Positions 8,348 to 15,271 of a stretch of DNA of 15,903 bases are shown piece by piece (within the stretch, counting starts at the first letter, position 1; every line of letters starts with the position of its first letter). The position numbers were made by a program, and so were the translations under genes. Under the pieces are notes generated by a model that saw only the letters and a program-made list of their open reading frames with translations, did no database searches and was not told where the DNA came from. The stretch is from NCBI GenBank assembly GCA_947463665.1, contig CANHUD010000025.1:1-15903 (forward strand). The letters run 5' to 3'. This DNA comes from Sphingobacteriales bacterium (GTDB taxonomy: Bacteria; Bacteroidota; Bacteroidia; Chitinophagales; Chitinophagaceae).

Positions 8348-10159
8348 TTAATTTATGTTCACCATTGAACCTTTTATGTTCACGGTTGCACTTGATTGAA
8401 TATCGGCTCCTCCATTGGCTTTCACTGCAAATTTTGCTTTTGCTTTTGCCGTTACACCTTTGCCGTCGAGCGTAATATCTCCTCCCGAGGCAGTGGCTGT
8501 GATTCCTTTGGTAGCAGATATCTTGATTTTGTCCTTACTGTCCAAAGTAATACTTTTTTTACTGGAGATCGTAATCCCTTTGTCGTTTGTTATAATGGAA
8601 TTTCCGTGTTTGTCTTTTAAACTGATTCCTTTGTCTTTATCTGAGATCACTATGCTGTGGCCTCCGGGTGTTTTGAGCGTGATGACTTTATCTTTATCAT
8701 TGAACTCCATGGTCAGTTTGGCTTTGGTCAGAAATGATTTGATGGAGTTTTCCTTGGCGAGGGTTTCTTTCGGCTTGGTCTTGTTGTTGTAAAGACTCCC
8801 AAGGATCACCGGATAACGGGGATCTTCATTCAGAAAACCAACCAGCACCGGGGTGTTTAGTTCGGGTACAAAAAAGCTTCCGGACTGATTAGCGGTGTAA
8901 AATTGCGAGAGGATGCACCACAATCCATTGCCGGTAGATTTTAAGGATGGGATGTTCACCTGAATCCGGTTTTTCTTTCCGGGATCTCCGTCCAGTTTTT
9001 TCACGATGCCTACATGCAGGCCTTTTATGGCACTGATCCAGCTGTTGTTTTCTTCCAGCAGCTCCGGTTCCGGATCGTTTCCGGAAAGTCCAAAGCCTGC
9101 TGTTGTGGTATATTTACCATCCTCCACCAGATGCCGGACGGCTGAAACAAATACATCTCCATTAAATCGGGTACCAAATCCCGCCAGGGTGATAATCACT
9201 CCCGGTTTGATCGTATTCATTCCCCTGAAAGCTACTTCTCCCCGCACTCTTTTCATCCGGGATTCCAGCAAAGCCGCATCAGCCAGATCTTTCATCTCTG
9301 TAGTTACATCAATAGGTGTTTTAACGCTGAATGTAAAGGTCGTCGGACTGGCTGTTTTTCCAATGGTTTTCCCAACAAGATTACCAGGCTTGGTAAGGTT
9401 GGCCGGTTCTGATCCGGTCTGTTTAACCTCTGCTTCCTTGAAATAGTCCCATGAGGAGGCCTGTAATCCCTGTAACTGTGTGGAAGAATCGACCTCTCCC
9501 TGAAAACGGATAGAATCGGTTCCGTAGGTGATGGTGGCCAGGCTACTGCCGGATACGGCCGGCTTTTTGATGGTAAGACTGTTTTGGGAATTGAGTACGA
9601 TCATCCCGTTTGCCTTCGCTCTGCGCAACAGAAAATCCCAGTCGGTCATGTCGTACTGGGTCAGAAAATCGTGTTTTGTTTTGGTGGCGGTAATGGTTTT
9701 GGACAGTCCGGCTGTAGAAGCTAGTGTAGTCATCACCTCGCTGTCTTTCTTCTTTTCAAAAATTTCTGATTTCCGTTCGATGGTCATTTTAATTGCCTTA
9801 TCGGCACATTCGAGTACCAGCAGACTCCGGCTGCGCAGGCGGTTGTAACCTTCCCTTACTTCAATCCGATGCCGGAGGATCACGCCTTTGAACACTACTG
9901 CATTGGTTTGTTTGAAACCAAGAGAAATTTCTACCTCTTTACCCGGTTCAAAACTCGCTTCCTCGCTTTCTGAAAATTTGTTAAGATGTATATCACCGGC
10001 TACGATGCTAATGGATGCCCGGCTAATTTTGTTCACTTCACTCCATACGTCAATTTTTAACACCACCAGCTTACTGTTCAGCTCTTTGTTGTTCACTTTG
10101 ATGGTATAAGACACCGGATCGGTGGCGGATGTTAAAGGCGTTTTGGTAGAGGTTGCCAT
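8348..10159 (-). CDS. VgrG-like spike protein (gp27-gp5 fusion, Afp8/Pvc8-like)
   Basis: A 603-residue spike and hub protein expected to act as a trimer at the tip of the tube, where it punctures the target membrane. Residues 1 to about 350 match the gp27/GPD-like hub, including the TQYDMTDWDFLLRRAKANGM segment (about 168-187) common in this family. Residues about 380-465 form a gp5-type OB fold (VGIVKKL to YPVILGSLYN). From about residue 502 to the end there are twelve near-perfect 8-residue repeats (for example KGISLKDK, DKGITISS, KKSITLDS, SGGDITLD), ending SMVNIN. This is the pattern of a triple-stranded beta-helix needle. There is no lysozyme domain and no C-terminal toxin extension. Start ATG 10159-10157 is 5 nt after the preceding stop. 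No PAAR gene follows. Confidence 0.92.
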   Translation of the reverse strand: MATSTKTPLTSATDPVSYTIKVNNKELNSKLVVLKIDVWSEVNKISRASISIVAGDIHLNKFSESEEASFEPGKEVEISLGFKQTNAVVFKGVILRHRIEVREGYNRLRSRSLLVLECADKAIKMTIERKSEIFEKKKDSEVMTTLASTAGLSKTITATKTKHDFLTQYDMTDWDFLLRRAKANGMIVLNSQNSLTIKKPAVSGSSLATITYGTDSIRFQGEVDSSTQLQGLQASSWDYFKEAEVKQTGSEPANLTKPGNLVGKTIGKTASPTTFTFSVKTPIDVTTEMKDLADAALLESRMKRVRGEVAFRGMNTIKPGVIITLAGFGTRFNGDVFVSAVRHLVEDGKYTTTAGFGLSGNDPEPELLEENNSWISAIKGLHVGIVKKLDGDPGKKNRIQVNIPSLKSTGNGLWCILSQFYTANQSGSFFVPELNTPVLVGFLNEDPRYPVILGSLYNNKTKPKETLAKENSIKSFLTKAKLTMEFNDKDKVITLKTPGGHSIVISDKDKGISLKDKHGNSIITNDKGITISSKKSITLDSKDKIKISATKGITATASGGDITLDGKGVTAKAKAKFAVKANGGADIQSSATVNIKGSMVNIN

Positions 10160-10164
10160 GCTGT

Positions 10165-10854
10165 TTATTTTTCAAGGGGAGGGAATTCCAGGCTGCTTCC
10201 GGCTTTGAGGCGCCGAAAAGAGACCAGGTTGTTAAACCTTGCCACGCGCAGAAAGAACTGAGGGTCATCATAGTAGTCTGCACTTAAAGACACCAGGCTG
10301 TCTCCATCGCGGATAGTGGGAATACGGGTTATATCCGGACTTCTGTTGTTACGGGAATCGGTTCCCGCTTCAATTTCTTCAGAGGCCGATAATTTAATTT
10401 TTGCACGCAACGGAGTACCTGTTGCAGAGAAAAGCGTGTATTCAACATCTAGTCCGCGTACCTTACCCGTAAAGGAAATAGAACCCCATTTAATGGAAAC
10501 GAACGGAGGCGCGTGTGTATCGTCTACCTTATCTACTGTCAGTGACCGAATGGTTTTTACCGATGTCAGAATATCCTTTACACTGCTGTTTTTAGTAATG
10601 GCACCTGTAGTATCCAGAATGAAACTGAAAGTGATCGATTCACGTGCTCTTGACAACGTTTGTGGGTTGGTAGGATCTCCTAACGCTGATTTAGGTTCTT
10701 CCTTGCTCTTAGCTGGGGTAGAACCACTGACATCATAATTGAGGGAGAGGGCGCTTGGACTGAGCTGCAATACAAATGAACCCAGTGACCCGGAGAGCGT
10801 GCCGCCGGTCATTTTTTTAAATCCTTCGATCGTAAGCGGACTTTTAACACTCAT
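10165..10854 (-). CDS. LysM-ended CIS tube/hub protein (Afp7/Pvc7-like)
   Basis: A 229-residue protein of the 'CIS tube protein' type, expected to link the inner tube to the spike hub, as gp53/gp54-like or Afp7-like proteins do. The body (about residues 20-165) is rich in beta segments (for example FVSIKWGSISFTGKVRGLDV), and the C-terminal part (about 180-225) is a LysM-like domain (IPTIRDGDSLVSLSADYYDD, then a final LKAGSSLEFPP). That LysM is a known feature of this hub family and does not by itself imply peptidoglycan binding. The frame is open up to 10899. I choose ATG 10854-10852, which overlaps the DUF5908 stop as ATGA. The longer form would overlap that gene by about 49 nt and add an unlikely 15-residue leader. 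The spike gene starts 5 nt downstream. Confidence 0.85.
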   Translation of the reverse strand: MSVKSPLTIEGFKKMTGGTLSGSLGSFVLQLSPSALSLNYDVSGSTPAKSKEEPKSALGDPTNPQTLSRARESITFSFILDTTGAITKNSSVKDILTSVKTIRSLTVDKVDDTHAPPFVSIKWGSISFTGKVRGLDVEYTLFSATGTPLRAKIKLSASEEIEAGTDSRNNRSPDITRIPTIRDGDSLVSLSADYYDDPQFFLRVARFNNLVSFRRLKAGSSLEFPPLEK

Positions 10855-11066
10855 AACCGTTGATTCTTTTGCAGTTGTTCCATCACTTCCAGTACGCAAT
10901 CTTCTACCAGTTGCCGGCGCAGGGCATGTGAAATTCGCTCTACTACCTCAATTTCTCCAGATTCAGATGTCTCTGTCGTAGGTGCCGCTTCCTGCCGTTG
11001 TACGGTACCGGAAGCAGCGTCGCCAACACGACCTTTAATAAGCAATTCTCTGATTTCAACAGGCAT
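10851..11066 (-). CDS. DUF5908 family small protein (Afp6/Pvc6 position)
   Basis: A 71-residue protein beginning MPVEIRELLIKGRV and ending with a charged helical segment (VERISHALRRQLVEDCVLEV at about residues 43-62). The 'M-P-[IV]-E-I-[RK]-E-L-x-I-[KR]' opening is the signature of DUF5908 proteins. These recur in eCIS operons between the tube and LysM genes, the place occupied by Pvc6/Afp6. The middle (about 15-38) is low-complexity with Thr, Ser, Glu and Ala. Its role is unknown to me; position suggests an assembly or hub-associated function. It starts 7 nt after the second tube gene and its stop overlaps the start of the next gene (ATGA), so its translation is coupled to the LysM protein. 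Confidence 0.8.
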   Translation of the reverse strand: MPVEIRELLIKGRVGDAASGTVQRQEAAPTTETSESGEIEVVERISHALRRQLVEDCVLEVMEQLQKNQRL

Positions 11067-11073
11067 GGGTAAA

Positions 11074-11709
11074 CTAAATTAATCCGGGTGTGGAACTGAT
11101 CGCTTCCATATAAGAATAGGTAAATTCTATTGACTCAATGGCATAAGCCGATTTATCCGCAATGAATTCGCTGATCTGCCATTTCACCGGAAAAGCATCA
11201 TAGAACTCCCAGGTGTGTAAGGGAACTAAGGGCGCTACCACAGGAACCGGCATCGGGGCCATTAGCATTACAGATACTACCTGCGGTTCTACTTTCCCCG
11301 TTTTGAAATTGGCCGTAGAGATACACCAGTCCATCAGTGCCGAACCCATCGGAGATACACCGCGTTTCAACACCAGATTGGAATGTTTATGTCCGGTAGG
11401 TAAATGGTACGTATAGCCATTGTTTCCTCCTTCATTCACTTCTTCTACCTGCAATTCAAACGATAAGCCGCTGACTTCACTGAACAGCGTATCCACCGGA
11501 AACCCGTCGATGTAGACAAAAAAATTGAACGATGTAACGGGCGTAATGTGCAGATAATCGGAGATCATCGCAGTTGCATTTGCACCAACTGTCATGGCAG
11601 CCATGCGTGCGCCGCGGCGGGCAAGTTTTTCAGCCCAGGTAGAACCTCTGGCACTGACCGTGCCGGCAGCTGAACTAAGGGCGGAAGTAACAGAAGATCC
11701 TAAAGGCAT
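11074..11709 (-). CDS. Second tube protein, gp19 family (Afp5/Pvc5-like, possible tube initiator)
   Basis: A 211-residue member of the phage tail-tube (gp19/Hcp-like) family. The core begins at about residue 55 (PVTSFNFFVYIDGFPVDTLF, then SEVSGLSFELQVEEVNEGG) and ends with the strand pattern ESIEFTYSYMEAI. It differs from the main tube protein in two ways: an N-terminal extension of about 55 residues rich in Ala, Ser and Gly with a basic patch (ARRGARMAA), and an internal loop LMAPMPVPVVAPLVPL at about residues 148-163. In eCIS with several tube genes, the one nearest the hub genes forms the first tube layer above the spike. I infer that role from order and divergence. It lies after a terminator-like hairpin and so is probably made at a lower level than the main tube. 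Confidence 0.85.
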   Translation of the reverse strand: MPLGSSVTSALSSAAGTVSARGSTWAEKLARRGARMAAMTVGANATAMISDYLHITPVTSFNFFVYIDGFPVDTLFSEVSGLSFELQVEEVNEGGNNGYTYHLPTGHKHSNLVLKRGVSPMGSALMDWCISTANFKTGKVEPQVVSVMLMAPMPVPVVAPLVPLHTWEFYDAFPVKWQISEFIADKSAYAIESIEFTYSYMEAISSTPGLI

Positions 11710-11737
11710 ATCAGATTATTATACATAAAAAATAGAA

Positions 11738-11768
11738 AAAGGAGCACCGATTCCCCGGATGCTCCTTT
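11738..11768 (-). terminator. Hairpin terminator/attenuator between the two tube genes
   Basis: Downstream of the main tube gene stop (17 nt after it on the minus strand) lies a perfect 9-bp stem, AAAGGAGCA at 11760-11768 with TGCTCCTTT at 11738-11746. The loop can add a 3-bp CCG/CGG extension. It is followed by a T-rich tract (TTCTATTTTTT, 11737-11727). This is the layout of an intrinsic terminator. Because the operon clearly continues, it probably acts as a partial terminator that lowers expression of the later, low-copy baseplate genes. Its position between trunk and baseplate genes fits this reading. Termination efficiency is not known. Confidence 0.7.
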
Positions 11769-11784
11769 GACATTTCTTCAAAGA

Positions 11785-12255
11785 TTAAGCCGCTGCGATG
11801 GTGAGACCCTCGTGAACAAACACAATCGTTTCGATTGCTGCTTCACTGCTCTGAGAGTTCATATCGGTAGAGGTAACCTGCTTCGGCCATGCATTGGTGA
11901 GCGTCCAGGTCATCTTTGCATTGCCATCCTCGTCCATCAGACGAATGGTAACGGTAAGACGCTTGTACGTATTGAGACTGATTTCCTTGATCCAGTCGTA
12001 GAAACTGTTGTCTTTGGTAAACACACCTTTCTTCATCGTAATGTCACCGTATTTCTTCAAACCGGGCATCTTGATGGTAGAATGGATCTTACTGTTTCCA
12101 TGTCTGTATTCAATCACATCAGTGTCGATATCCAAACCGGAAACTTCCTGAAAGGCCAGATCGGTCTGGTCGCCAATGTCAACTGAAAAATAAAACTTCG
12201 GTAAGGGCCAAAACTGGTCTTGATTTTCGCCGGTACCCGCTGTAGGAGCTGCCAT
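11785..12255 (-). CDS. Main inner tube protein, gp19 family (Afp1/Pvc1-like)
   Basis: A 156-residue tail-tube protein of the usual eCIS length. It begins near WPLPKFYFSVDI and continues with FQEVSGLDIDTDVIEYRHG, the classic 'F-x-E-V-S-G-L-x-x-x-x-x-x-x-E-Y-R-x-G' core of the family. It then has MKKGVFTKDNSFYDWI, the 'K-K-G-x-x-x-x-x-x-F-x-x-W' motif, and ends in a beta strand at AIETIVFVHEGLTI. Rings of this protein stack to make the inner tube that is pushed into the target. It lies 49 nt after the sheath gene, the largest protein-to-protein gap in the first part of the operon apart from the hairpin gap. It is followed by the hairpin at 11738-11768. It is the best candidate for the abundant tube subunit because it lies before that hairpin and matches the family core without extra loops. 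Confidence 0.93.
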   Translation of the reverse strand: MAAPTAGTGENQDQFWPLPKFYFSVDIGDQTDLAFQEVSGLDIDTDVIEYRHGNSKIHSTIKMPGLKKYGDITMKKGVFTKDNSFYDWIKEISLNTYKRLTVTIRLMDEDGNAKMTWTLTNAWPKQVTSTDMNSQSSEAAIETIVFVHEGLTIAAA

Positions 12256-12304
12256 ATTTCTATACGTTAATTAAAGTTAAACAATGTAGGTTTCAACAAT
12301 GAGA

Positions 12305-13807
12305 TTACGATTTTTGCTGTTGCTGCTCAAACGTGATGACGATGAACTCTGCCGGACGAGTGATGGCCACTTTGACTGACATCCGCAGGATTCCGTCGAG
12401 GATATCGTTTGGTGTCATCGTAACACCAAGCCCTACAGATACCTGGAAAGCATCTTCGGGGGAAAGACCTGCCAGCAAACCGGATTGCCATTGGTTTAAA
12501 AGGAAATTGCTCACTGTTGCCCGTAGGGTCGACCAGGTTGTATCGTTGTTCGGATCGAATACGAACGCTTCCGCAGCAATCTTGATGCTCTGCTCCAGAT
12601 AGGTCATAGTCCGGCGTACACTGATATATCTCCAGTCCTGGCTGTTGCCATCCAACGTACGGGCACCCCATACCAGAACGCCTCTGCCCGGAAAACTACG
12701 GATCGCATTGATCGCCTTTCCGCTCAGCGGCATGTTCAGCTCTTCCTGGGTATCGCTGGTGATCTGTACCGCCGGAGCTACTACAGAACCCAGGCTAACA
12801 TTCGCAGGGGCCTTGGCTACATTTATGGACGAATCTACCATTGCGAAAACACCTGCCATTCCCGCACTTGGCGGTAATACATTGAGGAAATCAACCATGT
12901 CCTTCAGAATGCCATTTAATTTGGGACTGATGGTTTTAAGGGTTGCCTGAAGCGAAGAAACCTCATTGGAAGAACCGGCTGCGGCGATCTTGGCAATCTC
13001 TGCCTTGAGCGCTTCTGCACGTGCCTGGTTGATAACGCCTGCATCCAGATCGCTGTTCACGTCTTTGGAGAGCAATTCTACCAGTGCATCGCGGTTTTCT
13101 ACATTAGTGAAGTTTACTTCACTGGTAGCTACAATGGTTGTTTTGACAAAAGGATAATAAGCGGCGCCCCACTGAAGGAAGTTCGATCCAACTCCCTCAC
13201 GGAAACGATTGGCTACATCCGATTCGTCATACGTCCGGCCTTTGTCGCCATTGTACACATCCAGAATAGCAAAACGATTCTTCATGACATTGCCGCAATG
13301 CATAAGCATCGCCTGCTGAAGGGAAAAACATTCTTCTTCGCTCAGAAGAACAGCCTCGGGTACTACCAGCAAGGTTGGTTCCATTTCCTTCAGGAGGGTA
13401 GGAAGTCCGGATTCAGTGGCCAGATCATTGAAATCTTTCGCATTGATACCGCCGGAATAATCTCCAACCGATACAATGTAACAGTCACCACCGCCATTGG
13501 CATAGAAAAACCGCATAGAACTGTGCAGGAGAAACCGGGATGATGCATTGACATCCAGTTTATAACCTACCGCATTCGCATCTTCCGAGATAGTGAATTG
13601 CGTCTTGGCCGCACCACCGAAGTACTGTTCGAACTCCGCAAATGATGAGATCCTGGTAGGTACATTTTTCAGTGGTTTCGTTCCCCGTACAGCCTTTTGG
13701 GTGTATCCAATGAAGGCGGGAACAGCCGTAGCCACTGGGACTACGGAAGAGGCGAAGGCGCTTTTTTCTTCGATATAAACGCCGGGGGTTGCTAAAACTG
13801 TTGCCAT
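12305..13807 (-). CDS. Contractile tail sheath protein (Afp2-4/Pvc2-4-like)
   Basis: A 500-residue contractile sheath subunit. It starts MATVLATPGVYIEEKSAFAS, the 'PGVY-x-x-E' opening that carries the N-terminal linker, and continues with VPAFIGYT. The central part has GAAYYPFVKTTI at about residues 214-225, then a helical, Ala/Glu-rich insert at about 236-308, then LPPSAGMAGVFAMVD at about 311-325 followed by KAPANVSL. The C-terminal domain includes GVLVWGARTLDGNSQDWRYI and FVFDPNNDTTW, both typical of the sheath core that connects neighbouring subunits. Contraction of this sheath drives the tube. This is the only sheath gene in the window, whereas Afp and PVC carry three. It starts 9 nt after the 280-aa gene. 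The C-terminus ends in a Gln run, FEQQQQKS. Confidence 0.95.
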   Translation of the reverse strand: MATVLATPGVYIEEKSAFASSVVPVATAVPAFIGYTQKAVRGTKPLKNVPTRISSFAEFEQYFGGAAKTQFTISEDANAVGYKLDVNASSRFLLHSSMRFFYANGGGDCYIVSVGDYSGGINAKDFNDLATESGLPTLLKEMEPTLLVVPEAVLLSEEECFSLQQAMLMHCGNVMKNRFAILDVYNGDKGRTYDESDVANRFREGVGSNFLQWGAAYYPFVKTTIVATSEVNFTNVENRDALVELLSKDVNSDLDAGVINQARAEALKAEIAKIAAAGSSNEVSSLQATLKTISPKLNGILKDMVDFLNVLPPSAGMAGVFAMVDSSINVAKAPANVSLGSVVAPAVQITSDTQEELNMPLSGKAINAIRSFPGRGVLVWGARTLDGNSQDWRYISVRRTMTYLEQSIKIAAEAFVFDPNNDTTWSTLRATVSNFLLNQWQSGLLAGLSPEDAFQVSVGLGVTMTPNDILDGILRMSVKVAITRPAEFIVITFEQQQQKS

Positions 13808-13816
13808 GTTTATGTA

Positions 13817-14659
13817 TTAAAGTTTTACAAATTGTTGGGCGACGAACGCTTTTTCGTTTTCGTCGTAGAGAATACCTTCCGGTTGAGGAGTAGGTAGGGT
13901 TTTCATGTAATCAAAGGGAACGCGGTTGCCACGAATCCGTTTAAGGGCCATCCGTAGTTTCCAACGATCCTGCATCGGAAACATCTCCTCCGTGGTGCAC
14001 GAGAAACTTTCTTCTCCCGAGCGTAAAACGAACGGCCTTGGTTCAGTGAATTTAACAGGATTTTCCAAATCATCATAGCAGTCCATGAAAAAAGTCGAAT
14101 AATTTTCTAAAAAAACCGGATTTCCATAGAAGATATATTTGAATTTTACTATACGAGGGGCAAAGCGTGCATAATAACGGTAATATTTCGCATCCGGGCC
14201 CCATAAGGGTCTCTCAGGTTGATGACGTATGATAACGCTCCCGCGTATCCCATCTTCTGTTGAAGGTATAAAGTTGGCGTGAGTCGCAAATGCCTCCGCA
14301 TGCAGGCGTTCGTCCGTACTCTCTGCCGTATCAAACTGTAAGGTCGCCGCCGTTGTCATAGGCATATCCGTGAAACGCTGGAAATGCGGATTCTGGTTGA
14401 TGAAATCAAACTGAAATAGTTGTTCAGATGTAAACACCGGATGGCTGTAATCGTGTTGCAAATCAGAAGCAAGCTCAAAACCGTCGGGATGAATCCGGTA
14501 CCTGATCCGGTAATTCTGAAGATTACGCACGGTTTCAGGGGTAGGAATGAAACGGATGTCCCTGCAAACGCCATCCGCGTAATAGTCATGCCGCAGAAAG
14601 AAACGCAGCAATGAGCCAAACTGAGTGGTATGTCTGTATGTTTGTGCAGGCTGTTCCAT
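13817..14659 (-). CDS. Unrecognised protein between cap and sheath genes (candidate cap/collar component)
   Basis: A 280-residue protein that I do not recognise. It is soluble-looking, rich in Phe, Tyr and His, with no signal peptide or membrane segment. N-terminal segments such as FGSLLRFFLRHDYYADGVCR (about residues 14-33) and IHPDGFELA (about 57-65) are followed by an aromatic-rich middle (KYYRYYARFAPRIVKFKYIF, about 167-186) that looks beta-rich. It starts 3 nt after the DUF4255 cap gene stop and ends 9 nt before the sheath, so it is almost certainly part of the same system. AlgoCIS has an extra adaptor at its cap end, so I infer that this could be a cap adaptor or collar component. A regulator or chaperone for the sheath is the alternative. 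The function call is weak; the gene itself is secure. Confidence 0.7.
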   Translation of the reverse strand: MEQPAQTYRHTTQFGSLLRFFLRHDYYADGVCRDIRFIPTPETVRNLQNYRIRYRIHPDGFELASDLQHDYSHPVFTSEQLFQFDFINQNPHFQRFTDMPMTTAATLQFDTAESTDERLHAEAFATHANFIPSTEDGIRGSVIIRHQPERPLWGPDAKYYRYYARFAPRIVKFKYIFYGNPVFLENYSTFFMDCYDDLENPVKFTEPRPFVLRSGEESFSCTTEEMFPMQDRWKLRMALKRIRGNRVPFDYMKTLPTPQPEGILYDENEKAFVAQQFVKL

Positions 14660-14662
14660 TGG

Positions 14663-15262
14663 TTATCCTGGTTGTCCTCCTCTTAATTTTTCCGTTAATT
14701 CCTTTCGGGCTGCCCGTAGATCCTGTCCGCTTAAAATACGACCCACATCTTCTTTGATCATCTGCTGATGGAACGGCAACATCTTCACTTTGTACACAAC
14801 TGAAGGAATGTATTTTGCCCCGATCAGACTCCAGAGATTGTTCAGGTCCTGGATCGACTGGTTAAAAAATTCAACACTGACTTTGTCAAGTGAAGAGGGT
14901 AACGATGGACTATTCGATCGGTCAAAAAGGATGCGGCCCTGAAAAAACTCTATCACCAGTGATATGTACCGCAATGATTCCAGATAGTTGGGTTCCGGGA
15001 AATGGGCTGCTACTACTATATATAGGTTTACGAACATCGGGGGACTCATCCCCGCATTGGCCTGGAAACTGCTGTTCTTTAACAGCTTTTCCTCCTCTAT
15101 GTTTTGTACAAATACACAAACCTTATTCTCAATCTGCATCAACCCGCCACCACTAATATCCATCAGACTAGACGCAATCACCATGTCTTCCGACAACCCC
15201 AGCTCATTCCGGATGTACTCATTCAGCTGACTGGTAAATGTTTGGAGGACTTGATGAATCAT
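14663..15262 (-). CDS. DUF4255/Pvc16-type tail terminator (cap) protein
   Basis: A 199-residue protein of the DUF4255/Pvc16_N type. It begins MIHQVLQTFTSQLNEYIRNE and has a run of family-like segments: VIASSLMDISGG (about residues 28-39), NKVCVFVQNIEEEKLLKNSS (about 46-65), PPMFVNLYIVVAAHF (about 74-88) and YLESLRYISLVIEFFQGRIL (about 93-112). Later comes LNNLWSLIGAKYIPSVVYKV (about 140-159), which in this family holds the 'L-x-x-x-W-x-x-L-G-x-x-x-x-P-S-x-x-Y-x-x-R/K' core. In Afp/PVC this protein caps the distal end of the tube and sheath and stops growth. It is the second gene of the operon, 9 nt after the 78-aa gene and 3 nt before the unknown 280-aa gene. The C-terminal tail (about 165-199) is charged and helical. 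Confidence 0.88.
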   Translation of the reverse strand: MIHQVLQTFTSQLNEYIRNELGLSEDMVIASSLMDISGGGLMQIENKVCVFVQNIEEEKLLKNSSFQANAGMSPPMFVNLYIVVAAHFPEPNYLESLRYISLVIEFFQGRILFDRSNSPSLPSSLDKVSVEFFNQSIQDLNNLWSLIGAKYIPSVVYKVKMLPFHQQMIKEDVGRILSGQDLRAARKELTEKLRGGQPG

Positions 15263-15271
15263 ATGGATATC

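Noticed and set aside
8415..8792. Plus-strand hydrophobic frame of 125 codons that looks like a membrane protein
   Set aside because: The hydrophobicity is the mirror of the Lys/Asp/Thr-rich beta-helix codons of the spike on the other strand.
9006..9446. Plus-strand open frame of 146 codons inside the spike gene
   Set aside because: It lies fully antisense to a well-supported conserved gene, has a low-complexity Ser/Pro/Leu composition and no recognisable motif; it is a shadow of the spike coding sequence.
10180..10315. LysM domain as a sign of a peptidoglycan hydrolase or wall-binding effector
   Set aside because: A C-terminal LysM is a regular part of the hub/tube protein found next to the spike in contractile systems, and no catalytic domain is present.
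10316..10738. Plus-strand open frame of 140 codons opposite the LysM protein gene
   Set aside because: Antisense to a conserved gene in a fully minus-strand operon, with no recognised domain.
10855..10899. Upstream ATG that would lengthen the LysM protein by 15 residues
   Set aside because: It would overlap the DUF5908 gene by 49 nt, whereas the internal ATG forms a standard ATGA overlap and begins a family-like N-terminus.
11767..12186. Plus-strand open frame of 139 codons opposite the main tube gene
   Set aside because: The minus-strand frame encodes a clear gp19-type tube protein; the plus-strand product has no recognisable features.
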